The notes below the pieces were generated by a model. The model was not told the DNA's origin, ran no database searches, and saw only the letters and a program-made list of their open reading frames with translations. The position numbers and the translations under genes are program-made. From assembly GCF_029227915.1 (NCBI RefSeq), contig NC_079888.1:5653001-5717000 (forward strand): 64,000 nucleotides of DNA, given 5' to 3'. The DNA is from Hydractinia symbiolongicarpus. Its lineage: Eukaryota; Cnidaria; Hydrozoa; Anthoathecata; Hydractiniidae. Positions 31,592-42,134 of this stretch are shown piece after piece; within the stretch, counting starts at the first letter, position 1, and every line of letters begins with the position of its first letter.

Positions 31592-32644
31592 GATTATTCT
31601 CATCTGAAGAATGGCCATTATCAATTGACACAGAAATTAGCTACGCCATTTTCAAAATTCTATTAGAAATAGCTGAAAATAGTTGCTCTAATAGGAATCG
31701 TGCATTAATGTATATGCTCAAAAATTTAAACTGCAAAATCGAAAAAAAAGAAACTCAAATTAATAATGTTGTCCGAGCATTCCGAAAATATATGAACAAA
31801 AATGAAAACCAAGTCAGTGAAGAGTGGCTTGAAAAAATATTTATTGGTGAAAGTGGGCAAAAAATGGCAAATTGTTTAGGTGTATTCAGCAAGCAAAAGT
31901 TATTGTAGGGTGAAATTAAGGAACTATGTGAGTTTGACTTAACAAATGAGATTTTTCTTGAACTTTGTCGCTTAAAGTACAAAACGGAATCGTTAGCATG
32001 GAATGAAATATGCCGTTTCATTGCATCTCACCTAAATTTAAAAAATGTACCACTGACTCAAACAATTATTTCCAAATTCCAACAATTGAACAACAAAGTT
32101 AAATGGTTCATGACTAGAAAGGACAACCTGTCCCACAAAAAATTACTGAACGAACAGGTTTCTTTTAAACCTGACGGAGAGCAGGAAATAATAAATAATG
32201 ACACCTCTGAAGTTGACATGATTGAGACATATAATGTTACGATAAATCAATTGAATATAAGTTTATTGAACTTGTCGACATCGTTTGATAGGCTGACTGA
32301 GGAGAACCAGAGGCAAAGTTCAAGTCTTGAAGACAAGGACATCAGAAAAGGATAGAAAAAATATGTTGCAAAAACAAATATTATTTAGAAAGGTAGTTTT
32401 AAACCAGACCGTGTTAAAAAAAAGGCTCTTGCAGATGGGAGAATCGGTGGAAAAGAGGTATTGTCAGTTCAGTAGTGAAATTTTATATGAAAACATTCTT
32501 AAATTAATTGAGTTTTCTAATAAATCACCAGAAGAGAGAGTTGCTCAGAAAGGAATATGCTGCACAGTCAGATCGGATGCTGTTAGGAAAAATCTCTTGG
32601 AAAAGGTTAAGGTGGTAGTAAACACTTCTTGGCGTAAATTTTAG
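31592..32644 (+). pseudogene. Continuation of the interrupted gene; unassigned, coiled-coil rich
   Basis: From about 31594 the plus strand reads FSSEEWPLSIDTEISYAIF and ALMYMLKNLNCKIEKKE in one frame with a stop near 31906. It then continues in frame as LCRLKYKTESLAWNEICRF, LTQTIISKFQQLNN and EVDMIETYNVTINQLN to a stop near 32353, and a shifted frame goes to 32644. The Lys/Glu/Gln-rich C-terminal half is likely helical. No named domain was recognised. It lies directly upstream of a Mutator-like transposase on the same strand, so an accessory role in that element is possible. Confidence 0.4.
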
Positions 32645-33011
32645 CGAAAAATTTTATTGACTTGTTTTATTCAAAATTTATCGTAGATTTCAAAAATATA
32701 TAGCTTTAATACCATAAATATTGTAAAAGTATCAATAAATAGGATTTTACAGGCCATGGTATTAGGATTGAAAAAAAAACTCCTTAAAAAAGTATTTTAT
32801 ACCCTCTCTTCTTTGCGTCATTTGGGGGTTTAAACAAGTAAACAAGTGTGTATGGGCCTAATAGAAAAACAAAGTGTAGACTAAATGGCAACCACAGATC
32901 CTAAAGAAAGTTGATTTACTGTATCAGAAACGTTTAGTTAACAAGTAAAAAGTTTATTATTGGATGTATAACATTATCATCTGCCTTTTTGCTGGATAAA
33001 ACTAATATAAG
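32645..33011. other. AT-rich spacer before the Mutator-like transposase
   Basis: No feature recognised; may contain promoter sequence of the downstream gene. Confidence 0.35.
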
Positions 33012-34703
33012 ATGCCTAGAGACAGAGCAAGAAAAAGAACACGAAAGTTCCAAGGCAACAAAAAATTATGTGAATCTGCTTCAGCGAAAAAGACCGACTT
33101 GTTATGTGCTAGTGCAAACAAAATCAACATCCCTGAAACCTCTTGTGGCAATGACAACTATAATGTAATTTTAAACTTTGGAATTTTGAAACAGCTGTTA
33201 GAATTGTTTTTACAATGCCCTTGGTGCAAAAATAATGACGTATGTTTACTGAACAATCTTTCAAAGCGACAGGGATTTTCTTATCAGCTGGTTATCAACT
33301 GCAACGATTGTTTATTTGAAAAGTCCTTATACAGTTCTGAAGTGTCTTCTGTGAAAGCACTTACTGGGAGAGCTCCTTTTAAAATAAATCTTCAGACTGT
33401 ATTGTCTTTTCGAGAAATTGGAAAAGGCTATCAATCCATTGAATTGTTTTCAGCGCTGATGAACATGCCACCGGCTTTTTCTAAACCAACTTACACCAAC
33501 CTAAATGACATTTTACACACCACTTACAAGAAAGTTGCTAACAAATCAACTGCCTCTGCTGCTGAATGTTTTAGAAAAAAAGCAGGCGATGTAAATGAAA
33601 TTCAAAATTGTCAAGTTTCGGTTGATGGCACGTGGCAGAAAAGAGGTCACGCATCTATAAACGGTGTCGTGACTGTAATTTCTACTGACAGTTTAAACGA
33701 TGATTGGATAATGATTGGAAGGCAAATCTTGTGTGTCAGGCAAATCATATTGGCAGTTCAGGTTCAATGGAAGCTGCTGGCGCTAAGGAGATTTTCCATC
33801 GCTCTGTTGATAGAAACTTAGTGTCTCCATCACCTATATACTGAGTATATAGGTGATGGAGACACTTCATCGTTCTCTGTAGTGTCAGAGTCAAAGCCCT
33901 ACGCCGATTACATCATAACAAAATTGGAGTGTGTCGGTCATGTGCAAAAACGACTTGGGACACGTTGTCGTAATCTGTGCCAAAAATTAAAGGGAAAAAT
34001 ACTTTCAGATGGTAAACGTATCAATGGGAAAGGTAGATTAACGGAAAAAGCCATTAAAACCTTGCAAAACTATTACGGTATGGCAATTAGGCAAAATGTT
34101 AATAACCTATATAAAATGAAAAAGTGTGTATATGCTGTGTTATATCACATAAGTAACATTGCAGATTTGATTACTCGTCATCAATTCTGTCCTAGAGATG
34201 TCAACTCTTGGTGTTTGTGGCAATCTGATCAAATTACTGGTAAAAGTACATAGAAACCCAAACTTAGTCTCCCATTAGCGTTGAAAACTGAACTGACTGG
34301 CATATTTAGAGATTTATCGAGTGAAGAATTGCTTTCAAAATGCACGCATGGAAAGACACAGAACAATAATGAGTCGCTGAATGGAGTAATTTGAAAAAAA
34401 TGTCCAAAGTCAGTATATGTGTCAAAGAAGATACTTGAATTAGGTGTCTACTCTGCAATAATCGAGTTCAATGATGGTTCCTGTGGTCTAAAGCCTGCTT
34501 TTGATTTACTTGGTTTCAACAATTTGTGCTTTCTACAAAATCGGTTAGCGAAACGCGACACCAGCAGAATTAACGCCATGAAGAGGAAATCAAGTAAAGC
34601 CGGGATTTCTCAAAGAAAACACCTAAGAGCTGTTCGGAAAGGATTCATAGACACAGAGAAAGAAAATGAACCCAAACCATCATACTCTACAGGAGATTAC
34701 TAG
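33012..34703 (+). pseudogene. Mutator-like transposase, broken
   Basis: Starts MPRDRARKRTRKFQG. A zinc-ribbon-like segment follows (LQCPWCKNND and VINCNDCLFE, about 33210-33320). Then comes the catalytic part of a Mutator-like transposase domain (Pfam Mutator, PF20700 type): QVSVDGTWQKRGHASINGVV (Asp, about 33620-33670), a frame change near 33720 into ANHIGSSGSMEAAGAKEIF, YIGDGDTSSFSVVSESKPY (about 33850-33905, GDGD), and KLECVGHVQKRLGTRCRNL. It ends in TGKST*, then CTHGKTQNNNESLNGVI and the C-terminal frame 34419-34703. It is disrupted by one frameshift, an inserted palindrome (33820-33866) and two stops. Terminal repeats were not defined. Confidence 0.75.
33820..33866. other. Perfect 22-bp inverted repeat with 3-nt loop inside the transposase ORF
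   Basis: The right arm GTATATAGGTGATGGAGACA is genuine coding sequence (YIGDGD). The left arm is its exact reverse complement, and the loop is TGA. The inserted arm introduces a stop. This is the signature of a template-switch (snap-back) mutation. Confidence 0.92.
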
Positions 34704-35204
34704 CTTTTTAGTTCTAGTTTTGTAATTTTTTATTTGTATTTATTTTTAAAGTTTGATTATCTCGCTTTTAAAATTTGCTCGTATTTCGCTTAGTTTTTAC
34801 GTCATTTCTCTTCGTAGCTTTGACCAAATTGCTTCAAATTTTCAGGATAGGTTCAGTAGATATATGGCTAGGAGACATAGTATAAAGAGGTTGATTCAAC
34901 TGAGCAAAGCAGAATAAAATATCTCTGCTTATCATATATTATTAGTAAAAAATAGAATTTTGAATTTTTTGTGAATATCTTTTGATGGGTTAGTTTTATG
35001 CCAATGATTTTACTATGTCTCCTAGAGCATACTGCAAGGAAAAGATGTGGAAAGTTTGAGCTACAAAACTTTTTCTAATTATAAGATATCCTGTAAAAAC
35101 TTTTGAACTTTTTGACCTGTTTCCGGGTTAAGCGAGACAAAAATATATGTTTTTTTAATATTTTTTCATGGAAATGTATTTTCCAGTTCTAAGCTATCTT
35201 TAAA
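34704..35204. other. AT-rich 3' region of the Mutator-like element
   Basis: Non-coding. A GGTTAAGCGAGAC stretch near 35126-35140 could be an element end but no inverted partner was located on the left side. Confidence 0.3.
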
Positions 35205-35615
35205 TTGCAGAAAGATAACCAATATATTAATATTTTAAAATTTGGTTTTAAAGGTTTATATACTACCACCTTAAAAATAATTGGCAGGAAACAAAATTTT
35301 TGGTCAGCGAAAAAAAAAATGTGGAAAAAAGAAAAAAAATGCAAAGTACCCAAATTCCTTGGTCGGTATATTAGACACAAAATGATAGATGATGGTATGG
35401 AAACATGGTACAGAGGATTAGTCACTGCTGTGTTAGATGAAGACGAATCCAATATTGCTTGTGAGTTTTGTGTAAAGTACGATGGATTTGAAGAAGGAAA
35501 CGATGTATTATTGGTAGCAGAGTGGCAAAGTAAGTGTGTTGTAGTGGAAGGAAAAGTGAAGGGATTGATGGAGGTGGATGTTGATGGACCTGTGGACAAA
35601 AAAAGGAAAGAGTAG
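35205..35615 (+). CDS. Small basic protein with possible Tudor-like fold
   Basis: An open frame of 136 codons. After a basic N-terminal run (WSAKKKMWKKEKKCKVPKF) it reads FLGRYIRHKMIDDGMETWYR, GLVTAVLDEDESNIACEFCV and KYDGFEEGNDVLLVAEWQS. The pattern 'G..I.H......WY.G.V......... V.YDG' resembles small Tudor/agenet-like barrels that appear as add-ons in mobile-element proteins. The true N-terminus is unclear; the conserved part starts at about codon 50 and may be a separate exon. It follows the Mutator-like gene on the same strand and could belong to it. Confidence 0.4.
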   Translation: MQKDNQYINILKFGFKGLYTTTLKIIGRKQNFWSAKKKMWKKEKKCKVPKFLGRYIRHKMIDDGMETWYRGLVTAVLDEDESNIACEFCVKYDGFEEGNDVLLVAEWQSKCVVVEGKVKGLMEVDVDGPVDKKRKE

Positions 35616-38089
35616 TGCTTTTAAATTTCATGCATGTATATATGCGAGATATTTTTGTTTCAAAATGATTGCATTTAACCTAAGAGGAGTTACAAGTTTG
35701 CAAATTTTGGGCAACAGCCAAAAATAAATCTTTGTAATTTTTATTTTGTTTTATGATTGCCATGTTACTATAAAGTACTTATGTGACTGCTTCTACAAAT
35801 ATATATAAGTTTAGCATACTAATAAAATTCACTTATTTTCCTCAAATAATTATTTTTTATAGAAAAATCCTGTAATATCATAGTAGCTGTTCAGCCTCCT
35901 TCCCTTTCCCTTGCTAGAAATTATCTTTATAATTATACAACAGGCTACTTAATGTTCTCTTGTTATCTGGTACCATCATTGTCAATATCTTCTAAAACAA
36001 GAAATAAAATAAGAAGTCATTTTAACTTTCTGCTTATATTTTGATTCGTTTACATCTAATTTACATGTAAACAAAATGTTAAATACACCTGTATCTGTAG
36101 TTAAGTTTGTGAATTTTGGACAATTATTGTAGTGAATTGATTTCAGGTTGCTGAAACAATTGCAATGAAATAATACTATGTAGAAAATCTACATATTTTA
36201 TCTCTGCTTTGTATAAATAGTAATTTTGAAGTTCCTTGATGTTTCCTCAAATAATTATTTTTTACTGAAACTTATTGTAGTAAGTATTGTAGCTGTTCAG
36301 CATGGTTCCTTGAGATTATCTTTATAATAAAATAACAGGCTAATTATTATTGTCGTCTTGTTATTTAGTACCATTATTGCCAACATCTTTTGAAATAAGA
36401 AATTACATTATACTTATTCTAACATTTTTGTTTTATTTATGATGTACATTTGAATTAGTTTATTAATAATTGCTAATGGTACTCAGTTTATTGTTTGGTG
36501 TAATTTTTCCTTGTATATGGATATTTCTTATTTATTTGGCAAGGTTTCGTATCTTCGATAAGTATGCAAAAACAGTTTACAGCCTAAAGTACAAGTAGAA
36601 TTATGCTAATTGTTTGATTTTTAGTTGAAAGTGGAAAATTTAGATATCACAGAAATTTTCAGTTAGTAAAATCAGACAAAGGCATGCATCGAGTAAAAAT
36701 TTCAAAAGGTAGAAATCTTGATGTTCAACTCATGTAAGAAAATAATTATACAGTCTTTAGTGTGAAGTTTTTGGTTGCTAAGGTGGTAGCCTTGTTGCTA
36801 TGAAATATATATTGTACCATGTGAGCAAATTTTGAGTTAGTTTGAAAAAGTTTTTCTTTGTTTTCTCAATAAAATTATTATTTTACATTAACCTAGCTTC
36901 CGAAAACAATCAATATTTAATGTGCAATATTAAATCTTCGTCTGTAAATTTTTGGTCTGTACTTTATCCATGTTATGTATAAAGAGTTTACAATAAAAGC
37001 AGGGAATAAACATTAAGAACATGAATCATTCTGCCAAATAGCAGAGCAAAACCATCAAATTTGATGAAGTTGTGAACGTTTTTCTTTGTGGTCAGTAAAT
37101 TACTGGTCTGCATTTTACACAAATTTAAAGGTTAATATCTCAGTATTGACAGATTTAAAAGATAAGTTTCTTATATATTTTTTGATCCACTCGAAATTGC
37201 CTTTCCACCCATATATAACATTCCTATCTTAAGCAAAAATTATGGGGACCAAAACCTCAACCGCTATTTTTTTCTTCTGTAAATTAGAGTTAAATGATTC
37301 ATATCAATTGAGAAATTCACTTTCAGAAACAATAAAATGTTCTGTTAAACACAGCATCTATCTAAAAACACTAAAAATGTGTCTTTTCCTGTTGCTATGG
37401 TATTTGGCCTTGTTGCTAGGAGAGTCAGCCATTTTGAAAAGTAATATAATTTTCATGAAGTCCACTTACATATCTGACTATGACCAAAATTTTAAAGCTC
37501 TACCATTAATAGATTTTAAATAATGTCCATTTGAATATATACCAATTTTCTATGCAATTGCACAATTAAAACGGTGCCACTGTTTCCAAAATACAATTCC
37601 TATACCTAAATGTCAAATTTTGACCGATTTCCAGGATATTCAAATGCGAATAACTTTTGAACCACTTATTTTCAAGAGTTGAGTGACCCATCATTTTTTT
37701 CTGTCATTGTGCTCTTTCAAATCAGCCATGTTTCATCAACATAATCAAAAGTTAAATTTTGGGTGTGGAAATGCTAACTTTAGTGCGGGCTCAGCAGGCA
37801 TGTTTTCAATGCCATCCCACAACTCAACCTATTGGCACCTTGCGTGTAAGTACTACCTGTCTATTGCTGAATACTTCACTTATAACTGGTAACTGTCAAT
37901 AGGGGGTGATGTTTAAAGTAACACAAATGCATGCGAGACAAACAGCACAAACATACACACACACAAACGTACACACACACAAAAAAAGAAAGACAAACAA
38001 ACAAAAAACAAAAAGAGAAATAGTCTTTCCCAATGTCTATCTGTCTTTCCAGATTGTCATTTGCCCTCCTTTCAGAAACCTAGCATAAG
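35616..38089. other. Long AT-rich region with an internal ~170-bp direct duplication
   Basis: Two diverged direct copies, 35840-36010 and 36242-36415, share blocks such as CCTCAAATAATTATTTTTTA, GTAGCTGTTCAGC, GATTATCTTTATAAT and AACAGGCTA. Further on are weak repeats (ttggtctgtactttatcc-like at 36950 and 37100). ORFs at 37242-37523 and 37683-37892 have no recognisable similarity. A CA/AAAC-rich tract lies at 37950-38010. Confidence 0.5.
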
Positions 38090-38639
38090 AATGAAAATTA
38101 CAAAGTGAACGCACAATGATAAACTCGACCAGTTAAGCCTTCCGGAACAAAACGCAATCCGAAACGTGTGAACATGGTCCACATGACAATTATACTGATA
38201 TGTTTTGCTACACGAATTTTGTTATTTTATTAAATTTTCACAAAGAAAGAAGAAACTGAATGGCGCCTGTTACTGCTTAATCAAATTTCCAAAGTTGGAA
38301 TTGAGTTTATAGTTGTCCTAACACGTTGCGTCGTTGCTTAAAACATGAAGAAAAGTACGGTCACAATATTTAAAATTGATCTGAATAAAATGAGGTCAGT
38401 TCCACTTCAAACGAAGCTCGATGCATGTTCCATCCACTAAGCCTCAATCATCCCGAATGGGAGTTGCAAGATTACACTTCAACGATCTTTTCACAACAGC
38501 TGTCATGGCAGAATAGCACATCTATATGGTATTTGTCGTGGTTCTAGACTTCTCCTTGTTGACCAAAATTTCAATTAGCAAGCTTTGTTACCATACCTGT
38601 CAAACAAACAAATTTTTCCAAACTTTTAAAAAACGTGTT

Positions 38640-38840
38640 GACAGTTTGTTACACCAGTTCCCAACCATGTGTGATGAAATTTCCTTTAGCAACAAGTACA
38701 GATTAGACGCTATCATTAACGACCGCTGCGTTTCAGAAGTCAATTCATCTCCCTTGAACAATTCATCCTTAGCAGTGGTCCCTTGCTTAATGGTGTACAA
38801 CCTTGCATCCTTTTCCTTAAAGAGCTTCAGCAAGGGGGTT
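38640..38840 (+). pseudogene. USP C-terminal fragment, copy D
   Basis: Reads EISFSNKYRLDAIIN, then after a deletion NDRCVSEVNSSPLNN and, more downstream, LAVVPCLMVYNLASF. The first phrases follow the USP His-box neighbourhood ('Y.L.A.I.H.G...CND..V') and the last is the degraded equivalent of the VVPCKQSLLNGVQPYILFLE segment of copy B. The GHYT core is deleted. It is inactive and more diverged than copies A and B. Confidence 0.5.
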
Positions 38841-38844
38841 TGAC

Positions 38845-39150
38845 TATTCTTATTTTTTTAATTTTTTTTTATTGGAGTCTTGTCTTTGGAGAGTGACGAC
38901 TCCACTTATTACCCCAGTCAAAATAAAAGCGAAAAACCAAAAAAATTACGGCAGCAAGGGGATTTGACTGTACCAGGTCCTATCTTTGGAGAGTGACGAC
39001 TTCACGTAATACCCCAGTCAAAAAGGAAAAAACAAAAAAAAAACGGAAAACAAAAAACAAAATAAAAATTATGCCAGCAAGGGGGTTTGACTGCACTGGT
39101 CTTATCTTTGGAGAGTGACGACTCCACTTCTGACCCCAGTCACACAAGAT
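38845..39150 (+). repeat. 3' UTR tandem repeats of the USP-LINE (copy D)
   Basis: Three units of about 115-120 bp with GGAGAGTGACGACTCCACTT, ACCCCAGTCA and AGCAAGGGGGTTTGACTG blocks; unit starts lie near 38880, 38990 and 39108. Confidence 0.88.
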
Positions 39151-39188
39151 TGTACAGAGTAGGAATGATGAAAAGTTATGGATAAAAG

Positions 39189-39252
39189 AAATGTCTAGTT
39201 CCTGCTGAAGTCTGTTCGCAGACCTCTTTTGAGGTGACTCAGCTAGACATTT
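39189..39252 (+). ncRNA. Conserved 3' UTR fold of the USP-LINE (copy D)
   Basis: Outer stem AAATGTCTAG / CTAGACATTT; first hairpin GTCTG-TTCG-CAGAC; second hairpin CCTC-TTTT-GAGG. All three stems are perfect, making this the best-formed copy of the fold in the window. Confidence 0.65.
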
Positions 39253-39475
39253 GCGGTAACTTGGTTCAGGAATATGAGTCGAAACCCTTGTACCCTTTAC
39301 GGAAGTCCTGTCCTATTCTCTCTGTCTGTTTGTTTGTTCAATGGAAAATGGAAGAATGGTGTTCCTTTATATGAGCATATTCTTTAGAGGAGCAAAACCT
39401 TCAGAATTTAAATTTTAAGACTTAACTGGTCAAGTTTATCATTGTGCGTGCACTTTGTAATTTTCATTCTTTCTA

Positions 39476-40340
39476 CTATTTTTTACCAGGACTTAACTTT
39501 TTCCATGCCTTAAAAACAAATTGGGGGAGACAATAAATTTCCCTAGCGGTTCCAATTTACCCCAGCTAATCAATCCTTGGCGTGTTAGTGTACCGTGATA
39601 TAGGAGTTTGCTCACTCCCTTCTCTCTTGAGATACTGTAAGAAGCATAGCAAGGGGGCTAGACTTTTTGTCTTGTCTTTGGATTTGACGGTCCCACTTGT
39701 TAACCCAGTCCAGTAAGGAGGCAGAGTTTGCTCACTTTGCCTTTAGGATTGACAATCCTGCTGCCCTGAGTCATTTTAGAAGCTTTGCATGAGGGTTCGA
39801 TGTTCTTATTTTGTCTTCGTGGTTTGACACCCACGCACTGGCTGGCACTGTCATTAGGTTGACCCACTGCTGCAATGATCTGTGTAAGGCTGAGTGTTGG
39901 GCGCCCTTAAAACGTGTAAAGCTACAGCCAGGTTCACAAGTCCTGGCGCACAGATCGTTGCCTGCTTTAGTTTACATTTGTTCCGTTAGGAATTATTCTA
40001 AGATTTACCCGTTTAACGATAGTTTCGTCATAATAAGTTTTATTTATTTTACGTGTGCCTATTAATTCAGTTCGAATTGCCTAATTGTTTTTTTTTGTTG
40101 TCTTTTTATGTTTTTTTAATAGTGTTTTGTGCTTTACCACTGTTTTACGCATCCTGTTTAATGGTCAATGTATTTTTTCTGAGAGAATCCTTGTTAAAAG
40201 GGAGGGTTTTGCTATTATGCAGAATCTTCGTAGAGTTACAACCTCTATAATATCGAACCAGCCGTCATTAGACAAGCTATACCACAACAGCCAGCTGTTT
40301 TGTCACTTCATCATCAATTAAGTTGTTACCCTTAACTTTA
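39476..40340. other. Degenerate relative of the LINE tandem repeats, then AT-rich spacer
   Basis: Between about 39645 and 39840 there are blocks AGCAAGGGGGCTAGACTTTT, TCTTTGGATTTGACGGTCCC and CGTGGTTTGACACCCACGC that echo the 3' UTR tandem-repeat unit with different sequence, probably another subfamily. From 39850 to 40340 nothing specific was recognised. Confidence 0.45.
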
Positions 40341-40344
40341 TCAT

Positions 40345-41525
40345 AAGAATCAACACAATACTGTTAAAGTTTCTTACCAGAATGAATAGGGCTAAAATTT
40401 TCCCGATCGTCTACACGATAAGTGTCATACTTCAACATTGTAGTAGTATTTCTAGTCCGGGTTGCACGTTCGGCAACATGGGGTATCCCATAATACCAAC
40501 CTTGCTCACCCCTTGGAAAAAATAGAGGATAAACCATCGGATCTAAATTTGCAGATAACTTAGAAATATTTTGCAAACAATATCACTGTTTCAAGGAGGA
40601 GCTCCATCTTGGCCAACAAACACTGTGGCTGCTTCGTCCTGATGTGGCAAGTTATATTGCCTTCGATCACTGCCAACCCTCATGTACATGCGTTCTGATG
40701 AAACACGGTTTTCGGCTGCTGCCCGAGCTTTTTCGTCAGCATCAATGCAGCATCAAAAGGGCTAACACTGTTCATTACATCTTGAACAGTTTGCATTACA
40801 GCCATTATTTTCAGGACCATTCTTTCATTGAGTGCTCTACCTGCTTCATAAATATAAAGTTGGTTAAAAACAGAGTATGTCCCTCAGTAGGGTGAAGATC
40901 CCCAACACGATGCCATATTTGACCACAGTTACGAAAGCATGGTGGTCCACGGCCAGGGGGAGGATGCAGATTTGCTCCAATTGAAGCAAACAAAACTGCA
41001 CTATTATACTTACGTATATTTGCTTGAAAGTTTCGTGCCTGAAAAATATCGTTATTTGTTAACAGTTGCCTAAACTGCTCAGGGTAAGGAGACAAATTAT
41101 TGAGTGCGAACTCTTCATTTTCAAACTTTACAGCTTGACAATACTCACATTTTTTGTCCATAACATCTAAATAACAAAAACATTAGGCAATGCATGTTGA
41201 CGTGCTACATTATAATAACGGGCATTTCTGCGACCACGAACAACAAGATTTCCTTGTGCATTTAATTGTCTTCTATTTGCAACCAGCTCAACATTCTGCC
41301 TTTTTCGAGCAATAGCTTGCCTTTCAGCATTTTGAGCACGTCTACTCACAGCATGATCAGGATTTTCTAAACGACGTACAGCAACATGCCTTTCAGCATC
41401 TCGAGCACGTCTATTCGCAGCTTGCTCCTTACTTTCAGCATAACGAACTGCTGCCTGCCTTACTGCATCACTATGACGCCTGCTGTTAACTAACCTCTGA
41501 TTATTTCCAGATAGTATCAATATGC
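40345..41525 (-). pseudogene. Helitron Rep/helicase protein, N-terminal fragment
   Basis: On the minus strand: Arg-rich repeats (RRARDAERHVAVRR and similar, about 41480-41200), then CEYCQAVKFENEEF, FQANIRKYNSAVLFASIGAN, GRGPPCFRNCGQIWHRVGDL (41161-40850), a shifted frame with MYMRVGSDRRQYNLPHQDEA and TVFVGQDG (about 40715-40610), and LDPMVYPLFFPRGEQGWYYG (40530-40470). This is the order of the helitron-like N-terminal region that precedes the Rep domain. The Rep catalytic HUH and helicase motifs are missing because the fragment ends at about 40345. Its 5' part is cut by the TTAA-flanked element beginning at 41530. Several frameshifts. Confidence 0.75.
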
Positions 41526-41641
41526 TTAAGGACACGTTTTTTTTGCGTGGCAAATTTATTCGGTTGCAAAATTATGGAAAATCACATAAATAAACATTTC
41601 TGGAGCTACAAAATTTATGCTGCAGATGTATTTTCATAGCA

Positions 41642-41769
41642 TGATTCGACACAAAGACGATTATTTTTCAGAATATGAGCATGATTGGAGTGAATTGTCA
41701 TTTTACGAAAAAGATCTTGCAGTGCTCATTAATGCTAAAATACTTCAAATTAGTGATTTGGAGTCGTAA
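41642..41769 (+). CDS. Small ORF in the TTAA-flanked element (left side)
   Basis: A 42-codon frame starting MIRHKDDYFSEYEHDWSEL and ending ISDLES before a TAA. Charged, aromatic-rich and protein-like in composition, yet too short to assign. It may be an exon or remnant of the element's protein. Low confidence. Confidence 0.3.
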
Positions 41770-42134
41770 AATAAGAGTTACTGATGGGGAAATTTGAAAG
41801 AGGAGCAAGTTTGAACAAATTTTAGAGTAGATATTGAGTATTAAAATTCATTTTTTACTTAACAATTAATCCGATACATACAATTTATTAACATTTTAAA
41901 TAGTGTGGACTGTAATATAACACTTAATATGAGAAAATAGACTAAAATAAAAGCAATTTTGGAGCAAATACCGTATTTCCTCCAATAAGCGCCGCCCTCT
42001 ATTAAGCGCCGCCCTCTAATAAGCGCCGCACCCTCAAATGCGAATTTCGAAATAAGCGCCGCCCTCTAATAAGCGCCGCACCCTCAAATGCGGCGCTTAT
42101 TAGAAAATCAAGAGAAAATGAGATTTCAATGCTT

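Larger units (their letters stand above)
38090..39475 (+). mobile_element. USP-carrying LINE family, copy D (3' end), with inverted termini
   Basis: On the plus strand: a decayed USP C-terminal region (38640-38840), tandem repeats (38845-39150), the 3' fold (39189-39252) and the tail with ...GTGCGTGCACTTTGTAATTT. Unexpectedly, the left edge (38090-38140) is a near-exact inverted copy of the tail's last ~50 bases (39421-39475), so the unit is bounded by inverted repeats. This could be a snap-back insertion or two copies joined tail-out. Confidence 0.7.

Noticed and set aside
37950-38010. Lys/Thr/Gln-rich frame around a CA and AAAC repeat
   Set aside because: Microsatellite-driven frame without protein support.
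38090-39475. Copy D as a classical TIR DNA transposon
   Set aside because: Its content matches the 3' end of the LINE family found at three other sites, and no target duplication was seen at the inverted termini.
40053-40321. Hydrophobic plus-strand frames resembling membrane segments
   Set aside because: T-rich sequence yields Phe/Leu runs; no start context or family similarity.
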